Of a stretch of 64,000 nucleotides of DNA, positions 1-10,003 are shown in pieces; the stretch's first letter is position 1, and each line of letters begins with the position of its first letter. The stretch is from Vitrella brassicaformis (taxonomy: Eukaryota > Sar > Vitrellaceae), in contig CDMY01000477.1 in the NCBI GenBank assembly GCA_001179505.1, forward strand, positions 51,107-115,106, read 5' to 3'. The position numbers and the translations under genes are program-made. Below the pieces are notes generated by a model, which was not told where the DNA came from, made no database searches, and saw nothing but the letters and a program-made list of their open reading frames with translations.

Positions 1-101
1 CCCCCCCCACACACACCATACAGATCACACCCCACAACACACCCACACACACACACACACACACAGACACACACACATCCCATGGAGTCACGCGTTAGCA
101 T

Positions 102-886
102 TCAGGTGGATGGAATGCCGACCATGCTGATGCTCGAGCGGGGGTTGGAGAGGTAGTAGCGGTTGCCGCGCTTGACGAGGAAGCTTGAAGCCACCAACTG
201 ATCCAAACAATCTGGGAACGGACACGCAAACAGGGAGAGGGAGTGATGGATGTGAGTGGGTGGGAGTGTGGGTGTGTGCCGTTGCGAACCGTCCATCTGT
301 CTGCGTGAGAGAGCAGGGAAGGCCTTCAACAGATTCTTCTTGACTGCACTCACATACACGAGCAGTCAATGGCGGTCTCTGGCTGTCTGTGTCTGTGTGG
401 TCTCGCTGCACTCACCGCACTCGCTGTGTCGCTCGCAGAAGCCGCGAACTTCATCCAACATCGACAACTGAAACATCACACCACAGACACGTGGGCCGAC
501 AACATCAGACCGTCATGTCGCATCACACCTTCTCATCCCAGAGCCTGGCACGGTTTGTGTGTGTCTTTGTGCCCTTGGCGCCCGCCTTCTTGTTCCCCGC
601 CCCCCCCCGCAACAGCCGTCAGTTTCTGCTTCTTTGCTTCGCCCTTGGCGGCACCAGCCTTCTTCTTAGATGCGGCCACGTCGACGCCCCACTCGTCGTC
701 GTCCTCATCGCTGCTCTCGGGTGCGTCACGCCCCTCCCGCCAAGGGCCGTCTGGGCTGTGCGCTCGCTTCTTGCGGTTGCGGGCCTTCTGCTGTCGGTCG
801 TTTGCGATCTCTGGCGCGCCTGCAGGTCGTGTGTCACTCCTGCTCGACGAGAACTCTAAGTGGCATGGCCGTGGCGCACTCGTCAT
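102..886 (-). CDS. Hypothetical protein with basic/acidic linker and C-terminal winged-helix-like domain (5' end unresolved)
   Basis: Four exons join in frame on the minus strand: one ending at 529, then 467-416, 343-290 and 211-102, all with GT-AG borders and a stop at 102. The last three exons give a compact C-terminus containing LLKAFPALSRRQMDDCLDQL followed by FLVKRGNRYYLS, which has the helix-helix-wing look of a winged-helix domain. Upstream lies a charged linker with SSDEDDDEW and several Lys-rich blocks. An acidic DDEW patch before a C-terminal winged helix recalls the large CAF-1 subunit, but that is only a suggestion. The linker changes frame at a run of nine C at 600-608, so a homopolymer indel is possible. 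The 5' end would overlap the Spo11-like exon on the other strand and I could not place a start; 886 is only the furthest in-frame ATG considered. Confidence 0.45.
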
Positions 887-1797
887 TGCCACCGTTGAGC
901 AGGCGGGCGTGGCAAGCCGGCTTTTCAAGCTGGGTGTCTTTGACGTTGTGTTTGCCAGTAGGTGCATCACAGAGAGGTCATAGAGAGCAGCATATGCACT
1001 CTGTCTGTGTCCTCTCCCCTCAGCTAAGGGAAGTCCCACCGAGGCCGTCCGGCATCTTCTCATCCGTATGGCCAAAAAACTCCCCACGCGAATAGTGGTA
1101 AGACAGCAAGATCACGTACGGCATCCACAATAACGCACAGGCAGCGGGCACATTGCCTGTGCAGGTTTTCCACATGGGTGACGGCGACGCCCATGGTTTG
1201 GATATCGCCCTCACCCTCGCTTCCCAACTGGAGCAGCACGGAATCGAGATCGGCTGGCTCACTGTATCGCGCATGCAGATCGAGAAATGGAAAAAGAAGG
1301 TATGCGCGGAAAACGGTATCTCACTTGCATGGCTTCGCTGGGTTTATGTCTGTTTGCGTGTGCGCACACTGACTCAGTTTGACTTGCAGTCGAAGGGATG
1401 CAGCGAGACTGACATGAAGAAGATCAAGAGTCTGCTGAACGGCCCAGGTGACGGTGCGTCGCGAGACGATCAACGAAGGTGGTTGCAGAAGAAAAACACA
1501 AAGGTGACGACACAGGAGATGACACAGGCCTGAATCAGAACCAAACCTCGATGCTGACTGTGCTTGCACAGCTGTGGCAATCCCTTCAGTACCAGATTGA
1601 GGCAATCGAGAGTACGGGGAAACAGATGAAGCTCGATGTAAGAATGTCAGACACCAATGGAGGCCAACCGGCACACAGACAGTGACTGGTGATGTCCTCA
1701 GATGGTGTTCGACCGTGTGGACACAGAGGTGCTAAGACAGGTGTTTCGGGAACTGCTGGAGAAGAGGCTAGGGCTAGACGTGAGCATGATGGCATGA
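826..1797 (+). CDS. Spo11 / topoisomerase VI subunit A-like protein, Toprim half only
   Basis: Exons 826-957, 1024-1097, 1165-1299, 1390-1503, 1572-1637 and 1702-1797 splice in frame to a stop at 1795-1797. The product shows the Toprim landmarks of the Spo11/Top6A family in order: a hydrophobic strand with the acidic residue (ALVIATVEQAG), a KGSPTEAVRHLL segment like the family's KGYPD..TR stretch, the metal-binding strand GDGDAHGLDIAL (family D-x-DPHG-x-I), then SETDMKKIKSLLNGP like LT.RD..KA..LL.RP, and a W-rich helical C-terminus. Family proteins use Mg-dependent transesterification to make double-strand breaks, in meiosis for Spo11. The usual DPHG is DAHG here. The N-terminal winged-helix domain with the catalytic tyrosine is not found: upstream sequence is occupied by an antisense gene. 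The 5' exons may lie before the window, or the gene may be truncated. Confidence 0.62.
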
Positions 1798-2210
1798 ATG
1801 GACAGGCTGTGTGATTGTGGTCCTCGGCTTTTGGCTCGGTCGAAACACGTTATCACGTGAATCGGACTTTTTCTCAAGTATCAGACTTGCGTGTCTTATT
1901 ATTTTCAACCAATCAGACTTTTCATGTTTGCTCAATGGACACGCCAATCGATTGAATGCGTCTCGTATGTGTGTGTGTGTGTCCATCAATCCATCCATCT
2001 CATCAACCCTCGATCTCCCTTACTCACACAACATATACACATACATACCCACCCACCCACCCACCCACACACCACATGCATTACGCATTCGTTCAACCGC
2101 ACCCAGCTGCAGATGACCCCTTGAACACATTAATCAGATGACAGGCATGGCTATCGAGGCATGAATGCCGAGCCGCCAGTCATTCGTGTCAATCTAATGG
2201 GTGGCAGTGT
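1798..2210. other. Gap holding a displaced 3'-end repeat and microsatellites
   Basis: No gene supported. At about 1820-1846 lies a diverged copy of the stop-proximal end of the small minus-strand gene that follows (2222-2248). The rest is AT-richer sequence with a pyrimidine stretch and a short run of CCCA units at 2050-2070. Confidence 0.5.
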
Positions 2211-2372
2211 CTATCTATTGTGCTCCTCGGCTTTTGGCTTGGTCGAGACGATGGCGGCCATGTGGTCGTTGCCGCCAAGGTGCATCGTGACGGCCATCGT
2301 GTCGCCCGGCCGGTGGCCCTCGAGCACGTAGACACGGTTGTACCGACGGTCGTCACACATGTGGAAGTAATC
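2211..2372 (-). CDS. 3'-terminal exon of a small unidentified gene
   Basis: Read on the minus strand from an acceptor (CTCCACAG) ending at 2373, the exon starts DYFHMCDDRRYNRVYVLEGH, continues through a stretch with GDTMAVTMHLGGNDHM, and ends PKAEEHNR before a TAG at 2211-2213. Its codon use is more natural than the other five frames. A preceding mini-exon near 2463-2498 encoding KDTLTNTHTQTK would join in phase, but no start codon was found, and the region further upstream is clearly coding on the plus strand. It may be the relic end of a gene. Function unknown. Confidence 0.35.
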   Translation of the reverse strand, partial: DYFHMCDDRRYNRVYVLEGHRPGDTMAVTMHLGGNDHMAAIVSTKPKAEEHNR

Positions 2373-2640
2373 CTGTGGAGTGGACACACAGACACACAGA
2401 CAGGCAGACAGACAGACAGATGCGTGTGCCCATGTGTGTGTGTGTGTGTGTGTGTGTTCGATACCTTCGTCTGAGTATGTGTGTTGGTAAGGGTGTCCTT
2501 CTATTGCACGTTCCTCTGCTCTGTGCCCATCCTGGTGCTTGCCAGTTCATTCAACCGCAAAGAAGAAGAAGTACGCATGTAATAACATCTCAAAGAAGAA
2601 GACACATACAGGCGCGCGCATCACATACCTGTGCGTGTGC

Positions 2641-5600
2641 AGCTCTCGGCAATTGTGGCCAACTGCAAGATCCAGGCCGTGCGCGCATTCAGGAGGGGAC
2701 AGAAAGAGGGCCAGCACCTGGGAGATGAATCTTCCGTCGCCGACGACATCGCTCGCGCTGTCATTCGCGACCGGCGACTCCAGCCACCCTTCCTGCAGTG
2801 GCTGTCGGAGCACATGTGGATTGGCAACCTCGTGTTCGATCTTACGATGTTTACAAGCATGTCGTTCTCAAACGCATACGGAGACCACGAGGAGCAAGAT
2901 TTCTGTCAGATCGGTTTTTCGCAGCGTAATCTCGTCCACTGGCACCCGGGAGCGGTTATCTTGGACAGGGTACTCGGAAATGTGCAGGCGCAGGCCTTTA
3001 CTGGGGCTTACGCTTTCCTGATGCTGGCTTTGATCCTGATGCTGGCTGTGAGAGACGGCTTGCCTCCCTTCATCTGGTTCCTCCTGGCCTACCTGATCCG
3101 CTTTGCCTTTGACATGACAATTACTTCGAGTTTATTCTATTTGTCGTCACTCGGTCACTGCGACGACGCCAAAGGCGCACTGGCTTCGATCCTGCCGTTC
3201 TATGCAATGGCAGGCTAGAACATCGCTTGCACGAGCTGTTGGTGATGCTGATGGGGCTGTCCGTAGCCTTCTCGGCCCTTTTGTACATGTAAGGAGCAAG
3301 CTGCCCGGTGCTATGTGTGAATGCCAAAGCTAGAGTGCTAATGAGTGTGTGTCTGCAGTTCTGTGCTTAAAGCGCTTGAAGATGAGACGACAGCACTAGT
3401 CAACTGCCACAAGGTGAGAGGATACGGTGATACTGCAGCAACGCAACTCTGTCGCTCGTGCAACAGGAAGAGTCGTTCTCGCGTTTTGCAAGTCGATTAT
3501 TCCACTCCTCTACTTTGATCCTCTCTTCTTTTCCAAGACGGAGCGCGCAGTCAGAGTAAGCCCGCCTTGTCAGTGAATCGCAGGTGACACGGCGTTTCCC
3601 CTCCGTCTTTGTCTCAGGGGCTACTTATGCTCGTGGTCATGCTGGCTTACCACATCAAGACGCAACCTTACCTTGGGAGGCCTCGAATCAACAACCTTAG
3701 GGCCGCCGTATACGCAATCGGTAAGTACAGACACACATGGACCACATGCATGCTGTGGCATCCTGGCGCTTCGTTCCTCAGCCTTGACGGCATTTTTCGT
3801 TACCTTACCCGCCGTGTTTGCTACGCGGATGCCGGGCAGCTCTCGGATGTACAGCGAGACGTGCCTTCCTTTTGTCCTCTTTCCCTCAATTGGCATCCCT
3901 TTGGCGGTGTTGGTTTTTTGCCTGAATCACCGGCGAGCGAGGCGAGGAGATACGTCGGCCGTGGTGCGGCAGGTGCTGGACGGGGACTTCTCTGGCGATC
4001 GATCTGTGGCGGTGGGCTTCTGTCTGTCAGAGAAATTCAGAGCTATGATGTGCCAGGGCAAGCTGAATATGGTCGATCGCCACGCCTCAGCACGCTCACT
4101 GAGGCGCTCGTTGACATACACTGAAGGGCTTGACGGGGTCTCGCAGCCATGTACCTCCGAAGTGGAGCCACCTCGCCCTCCATCTGCCGTCCCTGTCATG
4201 TCTCCGGCCTCGCCACGCCGCCCTCCCCCAATGCTCCCACATCAGCCTGAAGATCAGATGGTTGAAACAGTAGTCAACGTGCAGCAAACATTACGAGGGA
4301 CGGAGAAGCGCGGGCTGCGGCTGCAAGAAGCGCCTCGCCTGAGACATGAAATACCTTCGCTGAGGAACGCTGTCCACAGGGTCGTGTCTCTTTTACGGCT
4401 GCTGAAGTCTTTAGATGTGGTCCTTTTATATCGGCTCGGTGTGAGTAGAAAGGAAATCTGACTCATTCTGAACGAGTGGTGCTCATCCAGTCTCGTTGTA
4501 TTGCTTTCAGGTCCGTACACTCATGAAGCACCGGACGCCGTTGCAGGTGGTGATTGAGAGCATTCCGGTGCTTCCTGAGAGAAGCCTCAGCGTCCTCCTG
4601 AGGTTTGCCGGTTCACATCGGTAAGGACGGGAGGCAAAAGACATACAATCCTGACTAGCCGGCATCGCTTTGTCCGCGGTCTTTCAGGCGATGTGCGGCA
4701 GTTTTGCGGAACGGTCTGTTCCCCTGCCTCATCAATGACGTACCTGCGGAGACCTTGCAGCTTGCCGACCAGCTGATGTCTCTTTCGAAACGAAGAAGGG
4801 AGAGACTGGTCCAGGTGTCAGGGCCGGGACGGGAGAGGCTGTTGCAAAACCTGATGGATACGCAGAACAATGACAGTGTACGGTTCTGCATCGCCATACC
4901 CAAGACAGCTGACGTCGTCAATGTCGCTGTGGTGCTCGCGACAAACGACAAGACACCACCGCTACTCTCATCCATGGACCTCCACATTTTCCTCTCTCAC
5001 CCTTCGGCTGCCCTTGCTGTTGGAGACGCACTGGAGACTACAGCTCAACAGCTCCGCTCATTCGTCAGCGGCCTCAAAGACCGGCATCGAGGGGCGATCA
5101 AGACACGCGACTCTATATCAAGAGCGTTTCAAAGCCCAAGTGGCCACTCCATCGGTGTGGGTGGCCTGGCCGCGGCAGGTGTCTGGCGCATCGTCGGGCA
5201 ACAAGTCGTCAGAACAATTGAGCTCCCAGGCGGACGCGGAGAAGGGCGTCCACTTCTCGAAGGCCACTGATGAGCTTTCAAGACGGTCTTCAGTCACCCG
5301 CAGTCTCCTCAAGGCCGCAACTATCCTCTCCACTCAACCCAATCCTGTCCACTCAACTATCCTCTCCACTCCGCAACTACCCACCGGAGCAAGAGAGACA
5401 CGACGGGGTCACACACGAGTACCTGCCTCTGTTGCTTCTCAGAATGGACCCGGTCCACCTGAGTCCTCCAGCACCCATGCTCAAGTTCCAGCTCAAGTTT
5501 CTTCCTGTGACGATGCCTCTGTTTCGGGCACCACGAAGCACGAGGGCCGCCGATGGAGCGTTTCTGCTTTCCCACAAGGGCCAACCACGACTGCGAATGG

Positions 5601-6851
5601 CGACACTGAGTCGAAGATGCGCAGTCAGAGCGAAGAACCTACACTTCGAAAGCAGACATCGGCCCCGGCTGACCACAGCGCACCTCCGAAGCGACAAGCG
5701 GGCAAGAGAAGGCGAGCATTCCTTGCTGTCCGATTTGCTGTCAAGATGAGGCTTTCGAGACAAGCCGGCAGGAGGGAGAATGATGCAAGAACGGACGAGA
5801 AGAATGACCAAGACGACCGTGACGACAGTGAAGATGCCTCAAATATGAATGCTGAGCGTCCAGCGACCAATGCTGAGGAGGACACCAACAGCCAGCCAGC
5901 CGCTCACAGTCTTCACACCAGCCCTTCGATGGTCGGACGGTCCCCCTTCCTTGCCGCTAAAATCAAAATGCTATGTGGGCTTCTCCCTGCTGCCTTCTCC
6001 AGCCTTGCCGACAACGTCTTGATTGTTGAGGGTGATCCAATGACCGATCCCTCCCTGTCAAAGGCAGCCGCCACTCTTCATGATGGTGCATTCAAGTGGA
6101 ATCGGCTATCACAGCGATGCATTTTGGCCATCGCCCGCTTCATCGAAGTGGCTCTTTTCATACGGTGTCAAGGGGAACAGGGGGAGAAAAACGATGGATG
6201 TGCTGGGCGACAGGATGCCGTCCGCATACACTTCCTCGAGGGGCCGGTTGACATCGAGGGGCTGACCCCGCACTTGTGGGACGAACCTACACTACCGCGT
6301 TCAAGCTCTCGGCGACAAAGCCAGCTGTCACATACAGGTGGGTCTGCACTACTGTCAAAACACACCAGCAAACAATTGACTTTTTTCTTCATCGCCTTTT
6401 CTGACCAGGTGCGTTTGAGGACGATTCGTACACGGCCATGTCGAGCCGGCGATCATCTGCAGTTTCTCACTCAAGAAGGTCGTCTGCAGCCACGTCCAGG
6501 CGTGAGTCGCAAACACGACGGATGTCCATTTTCTCCGACCCAGCTGCGTCCCGCCGTGCCTCTGCCCTCAACAAGCGGCCATCCATTCTGTCCGAGCCAG
6601 AGCCAAGCTTTCTCCCACGGGCGGCCATCGATTGGCGTGAGCCTGGCCAGGCTGAGGGAATCCATTACGGACTCGAGGAAGCGAGACGAACTGAGTCTCT
6701 TGAATCGCATCATTGCCCACTTTGCGCATGCACAGAGGAACAAGGGCGCATGGACCAGCAGGTAGCCGCCGAGCAGAGTATCAATGACACGACGCGGAGG
6801 AGTTGTCTACTTGTTCTCGATGTCACTGCAAAAGTGCATTGGTCTGCATAG
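2641..6851 (+). CDS. Large multipass membrane protein with long disordered cytoplasmic tail
   Basis: Starting at an acceptor before 2641 (upstream exons not found), the plus strand encodes about eight hydrophobic segments, for example AFLMLALILMLA, FIWFLLAYLIRFAF, ELLVMLMGLSVAFSALLYI, IPLLYFDPLFF, GLLMLVVMLAYH and IGIPLAVLVFCL. The stretch KTQPYLGRPRINNLRAAVYA before the next helix resembles the membrane-proximal part of large multipass proteins common in ciliates and algae. A cytoplasmic region follows: helical up to about 5100, then Ser/Arg/Gln-rich and disordered, ending near SRRSSAVSHSRRSS and a stop at 6849-6851. Clear introns lie at 3732-3777, 4446-4510, 4621-4687 and near 6340-6408. 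The junctions near 3145-3210, 3418-3475 and 5110-5190 require unusual sites or very short introns. No known family was recognised; receptor- or channel-like is only a guess. Confidence 0.6.
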
Positions 6852-6991
6852 TCTGTCTAGCTGCCCTAACACTGAACTCTCGTGGACACAATGGACCTGA
6901 AAAAATTGATGCAATCCAACATCTCTTCTAAGCTCGCAATGAGCAGCCGATCGTGGATCTGGATCTTTCCCGAGGTGTAGGTGAGGGAATC

Positions 6992-9657
6992 ATGCAAAGT
7001 GTGATGTCATATCTCAAGTCCGTGTCGGACGCGACGCAAACCTCACTGGCCAACGCCTTGGCGGAGCTAGACCATCCCCCTCCCCGCCCGCCGCGCTCCC
7101 CTCGCGGCCTCATGGCCATCCGCCCCTCACTGCTAGTCATGGAGTATCCATCGGCACCGCTGCTCGGATCTCTCAGCCAGCAGCTGAATGAGCGGTATCG
7201 GCACTCTTACCTGGTCATCAACATGAGCGAGCGCAAGTACGACACGAGCACGTTTGCTGGCGAGGTGCTCGAGGTGCAGTTCAGAGGCCTCCCCAGCCCG
7301 CCGCTGGGACTCATGCTGGAGCTCTTCATGTCTATCACAGCATGGTAGGGTAGCTCATGCACTCGCACATCATGACACACACGAGTGTGTGATGTGTTTG
7401 TGTGTGTCATTGGCTCATCCAGGTTGACGTCTGACGAGTCGAATGTGGTGGTGGTTCACTGCTACAAGGGCTTCAGCAGGTCGGCAGTCTTCCTCTCATG
7501 CTTCATGGTGAGCCACGGAGGGGAGGGATGGGTGCAGGGCAGCACAGCAAACGGTGCCTGGGTGTGTGTGTGTGTGTGTTCTATAGGCGTGGTGTGGTTT
7601 GGTGAGCCATCCGGTTGATGGTCTTCAGGAGGTGTGTGAGAAGATAGGGCTGGACGAGGAGCACCAGATCCTCCCCTCACAGAAGAGATACCTCACATAC
7701 TTTTACCAAATACAAAACAACTTCATGGTCAGTCTGTCTATAGACACCACCACATGCACCCACCAAGTTGATTGCGTTGTGCACTTTTCTTCCTGCTGTG
7801 TGTGCGTGTGCGTGTCGTATCTATCAGCCCGACTACAGCCGTTTGTGTCTGCGGCGGGTGTTGCTCAACGGCATCCCGCTCATCGAGGCGCCCCCACTGC
7901 GGCTGCAGAGGCACGCACAGGACCGGCCGGCATTCAGACCCTACATAGAGGTCAGTAGGCTGACCCACCACACCACACGCTCACAAGACGAGCAACACCC
8001 GGAGCCTGTCCGTTCTTCCTCCTTCCAATCAGGTGTGGCAGGCAGGCCAGCTTCTCTACTCGTCGCTACCAGACAAACAGCAGACGCAGCAGCAGCAGGC
8101 GTCAGATGAGCAACATCCGTCTGCCGAGCAGCAGGCGGAGGGTGACGCTGCCAGCGGTACAGCGGCTCCCAGAGAGGGGGAGGAGAGCCGTCACAGCGCT
8201 GCCGATGCCCATGCGGCTGAGTGCGACCTGCCATGGTACTTCGAGAGCGACGGCACTGTAGCACTGGACATCCCTGCCAAGCTGGCCGTGGCCGGTGAGA
8301 GGGAGAAAGGGTCCATGTGTGTGTTATGGAAGCATGGATGCATCAATGTGATGCGTCTTCGGGTGTGTGTGTGTAGGCGACATCCTGATCCGAGTGCGCC
8401 ACATGGGGTCGAACGGGCAGAAGGTCTCTGTCTTGAGGGCGGCGTTCAACACGGCATTCCTCCCTGGTAACAACAGATCACAAAAGCATCGGCCCACAGG
8501 CATTCAAATGTTTTCTCTCCCTCGCAATGATCAGAGGGTTGTCTGAAGCTGGGTCTGCACGAGCTGGACGGTGCCGCACACGATCCCAGATTCCCACAGG
8601 ATTTCTTCATGGACATCATACTGGAGGTGCGACACGCTCACACCCCACACGCACCCGTGGTTTCGTCATTCTGTCTGTTTGTGGTTCGTGTGGTGTGTAG
8701 AAGGCGACCAGTGTGGACGACCCGAGTGAGTCTGAGGACCTCCAGAAGCTAAAGGGTCTCTTCGTGGCCGCCAGGGAGAAGGCCGCTGCCATGCGGGAGG
8801 GTCAGAAAACGAAATGAAAAAGAGACACGGACACACATGGGGCTTCCCAGTGATATGGTTCCCCTTTTTGTTTAGAGTTCGCTCGGCGTCGTTCTGAGGA
8901 TGAGCGGCGAGAGCGCGAGCCCCAAATGATGGCCGCGGCGGACCAGGAGTCCACCACCCAGCAGCAGCAGCAGCAGCAGCCAGACGCGCAGCCGCCCCCC
9001 CACCGTCCCCGCCCCCCTCCCTCTCCAGGATCGACCAGCTCGTCTACGCCGCCCCCAGCACCAGCAGGAGCCCCAGACGATAGACAGCCCGGCAGCAAGT
9101 GGGCCTTCCCGCCCATCCTGTCGTCCTTCGACACGTCTAAGGCGGTGGATCGGCTGCATAGGCTGCAGGAGGGTGTGCGTGAGGGGCTCAAGGGTGCCGA
9201 GGAGCGCATCAGGCAGGGCAAGGAGATGGCCGAGCACCTCTCGGCCCACGTCCACTTCCCCACCTTCCACTTGCCGCAGATCGGGGGGCAGCAGCAGCAG
9301 CAGCAGCAGGAGCCCGACCAAGGTGACGCGAGAGAGAAGGAGAAGAGGAAGCTGCCGTCATTCGGCGGCGAGGAGGTGGAGGAGTTCAGTGTGTCGTGGG
9401 ACGATGAAGCCGCAGCCAGAGCAGAACCGCAGACAGCCGGCCAGCCAGAGCAACCAGAGGTCCCCGCTGCTGCAGAGACCGCCGAGCAAGAGAAGAGGCC
9501 TGCTGCTGCTGCTGCCGAGCATCCATCGGAAGCGACTGGCGAGGCGCCCTTGTTGGTGCCGTATGGTGTAGGCGTAGAGGGTGCGAGCGCGGGTGCGGAT
9601 GCCTCTGGTGTGGGCGGTGGTGGGGCAGATGAAGAGGAGGAGGTAGCGTGGGATTGA
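6992..9657 (+). CDS. PTEN/auxilin-type phosphatase-like domain plus C2 protein
   Basis: Nine exons (6992-7344, 7423-7507, 7629-7727, 7828-7950, 8033-8294, 8377-8466, 8535-8626, 8701-8800, 8876-9657) give 661 residues with perfect phase. Residues 1-170 match the tensin-type phosphatase fold of PTEN and auxilin/GAK, including HCYKGFSRSAVF, a complete C-x5-R loop (Cys131, Arg137), and PSQKRYLTYF. Residues from about 200 to 390 form the tensin C2 domain: a Tyr-Ile-Glu-Val-Trp strand, GDILIRVRH, and DPRFPQDFFMDI like auxilin's FP..F.VE.. motif. The tail has a Gln tract, a Pro tract, a helix, and ends DEEEEVAWD. Family members bind phosphoinositides or clathrin-coat components at membranes. No J-domain is visible, so this is not a canonical auxilin. 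GFS instead of KAG in the active loop argues against PTEN-like PIP3 activity, although the cysteine and arginine are kept. Confidence 0.78.
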
Positions 9658-10003
9658 CATGGATCGACGGTGGGTGTGTGGTGCCATGCCACCTCACCTC
9701 AGTGGGTGTAGGGGTGTGGTGGTGACGTAGCTGGCTGGAGTGGCCTTGGTGCGTGGGGCAGACTCCGGGTCCGGTCCGTGTGTGTGTGGGTTGTATGGAG
9801 GGGCGTGATTACTGACTGAATGGCCTGACAGACAGGTGGCATTCACACGTCACCATCACATCACTCTGGTGGTGTCGTGGCTGGCTGGACCGGTAGATAA
9901 TACACAAGACGGTACAGTGAGTCGTGCCGTGCGCACATGCGCACACAACAGCAACGCACACCCCCACACGCCGGTCTCTACATGAGATCCATCCATCCAT
10001 CCG
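9658..10003. other. Convergent intergenic gap
   Basis: Tail-to-tail spacer between the PTEN/auxilin-like gene and the NSUN2-like gene. It is GT-rich with short TGTG runs. No coding or RNA feature is seen. Confidence 0.5.

Noticed and set aside
1811..1850. U2 snRNA 5' end (CCTCGGCTTTTGGCT looks like CTCGGCCTTTTGGCT)
   Set aside because: The branch-point-pairing GUAGUA and the following U2 core are absent, and the matching sequence at 2222 is the coding 3' end of a minus-strand gene.
8802..9692. Long minus-strand open frame rich in Ser/Cys opposite the PTEN-like gene
   Set aside because: It is the antisense shadow of CAG/CCC-rich coding sequence; the plus-strand exons splice cleanly and carry recognisable domains.
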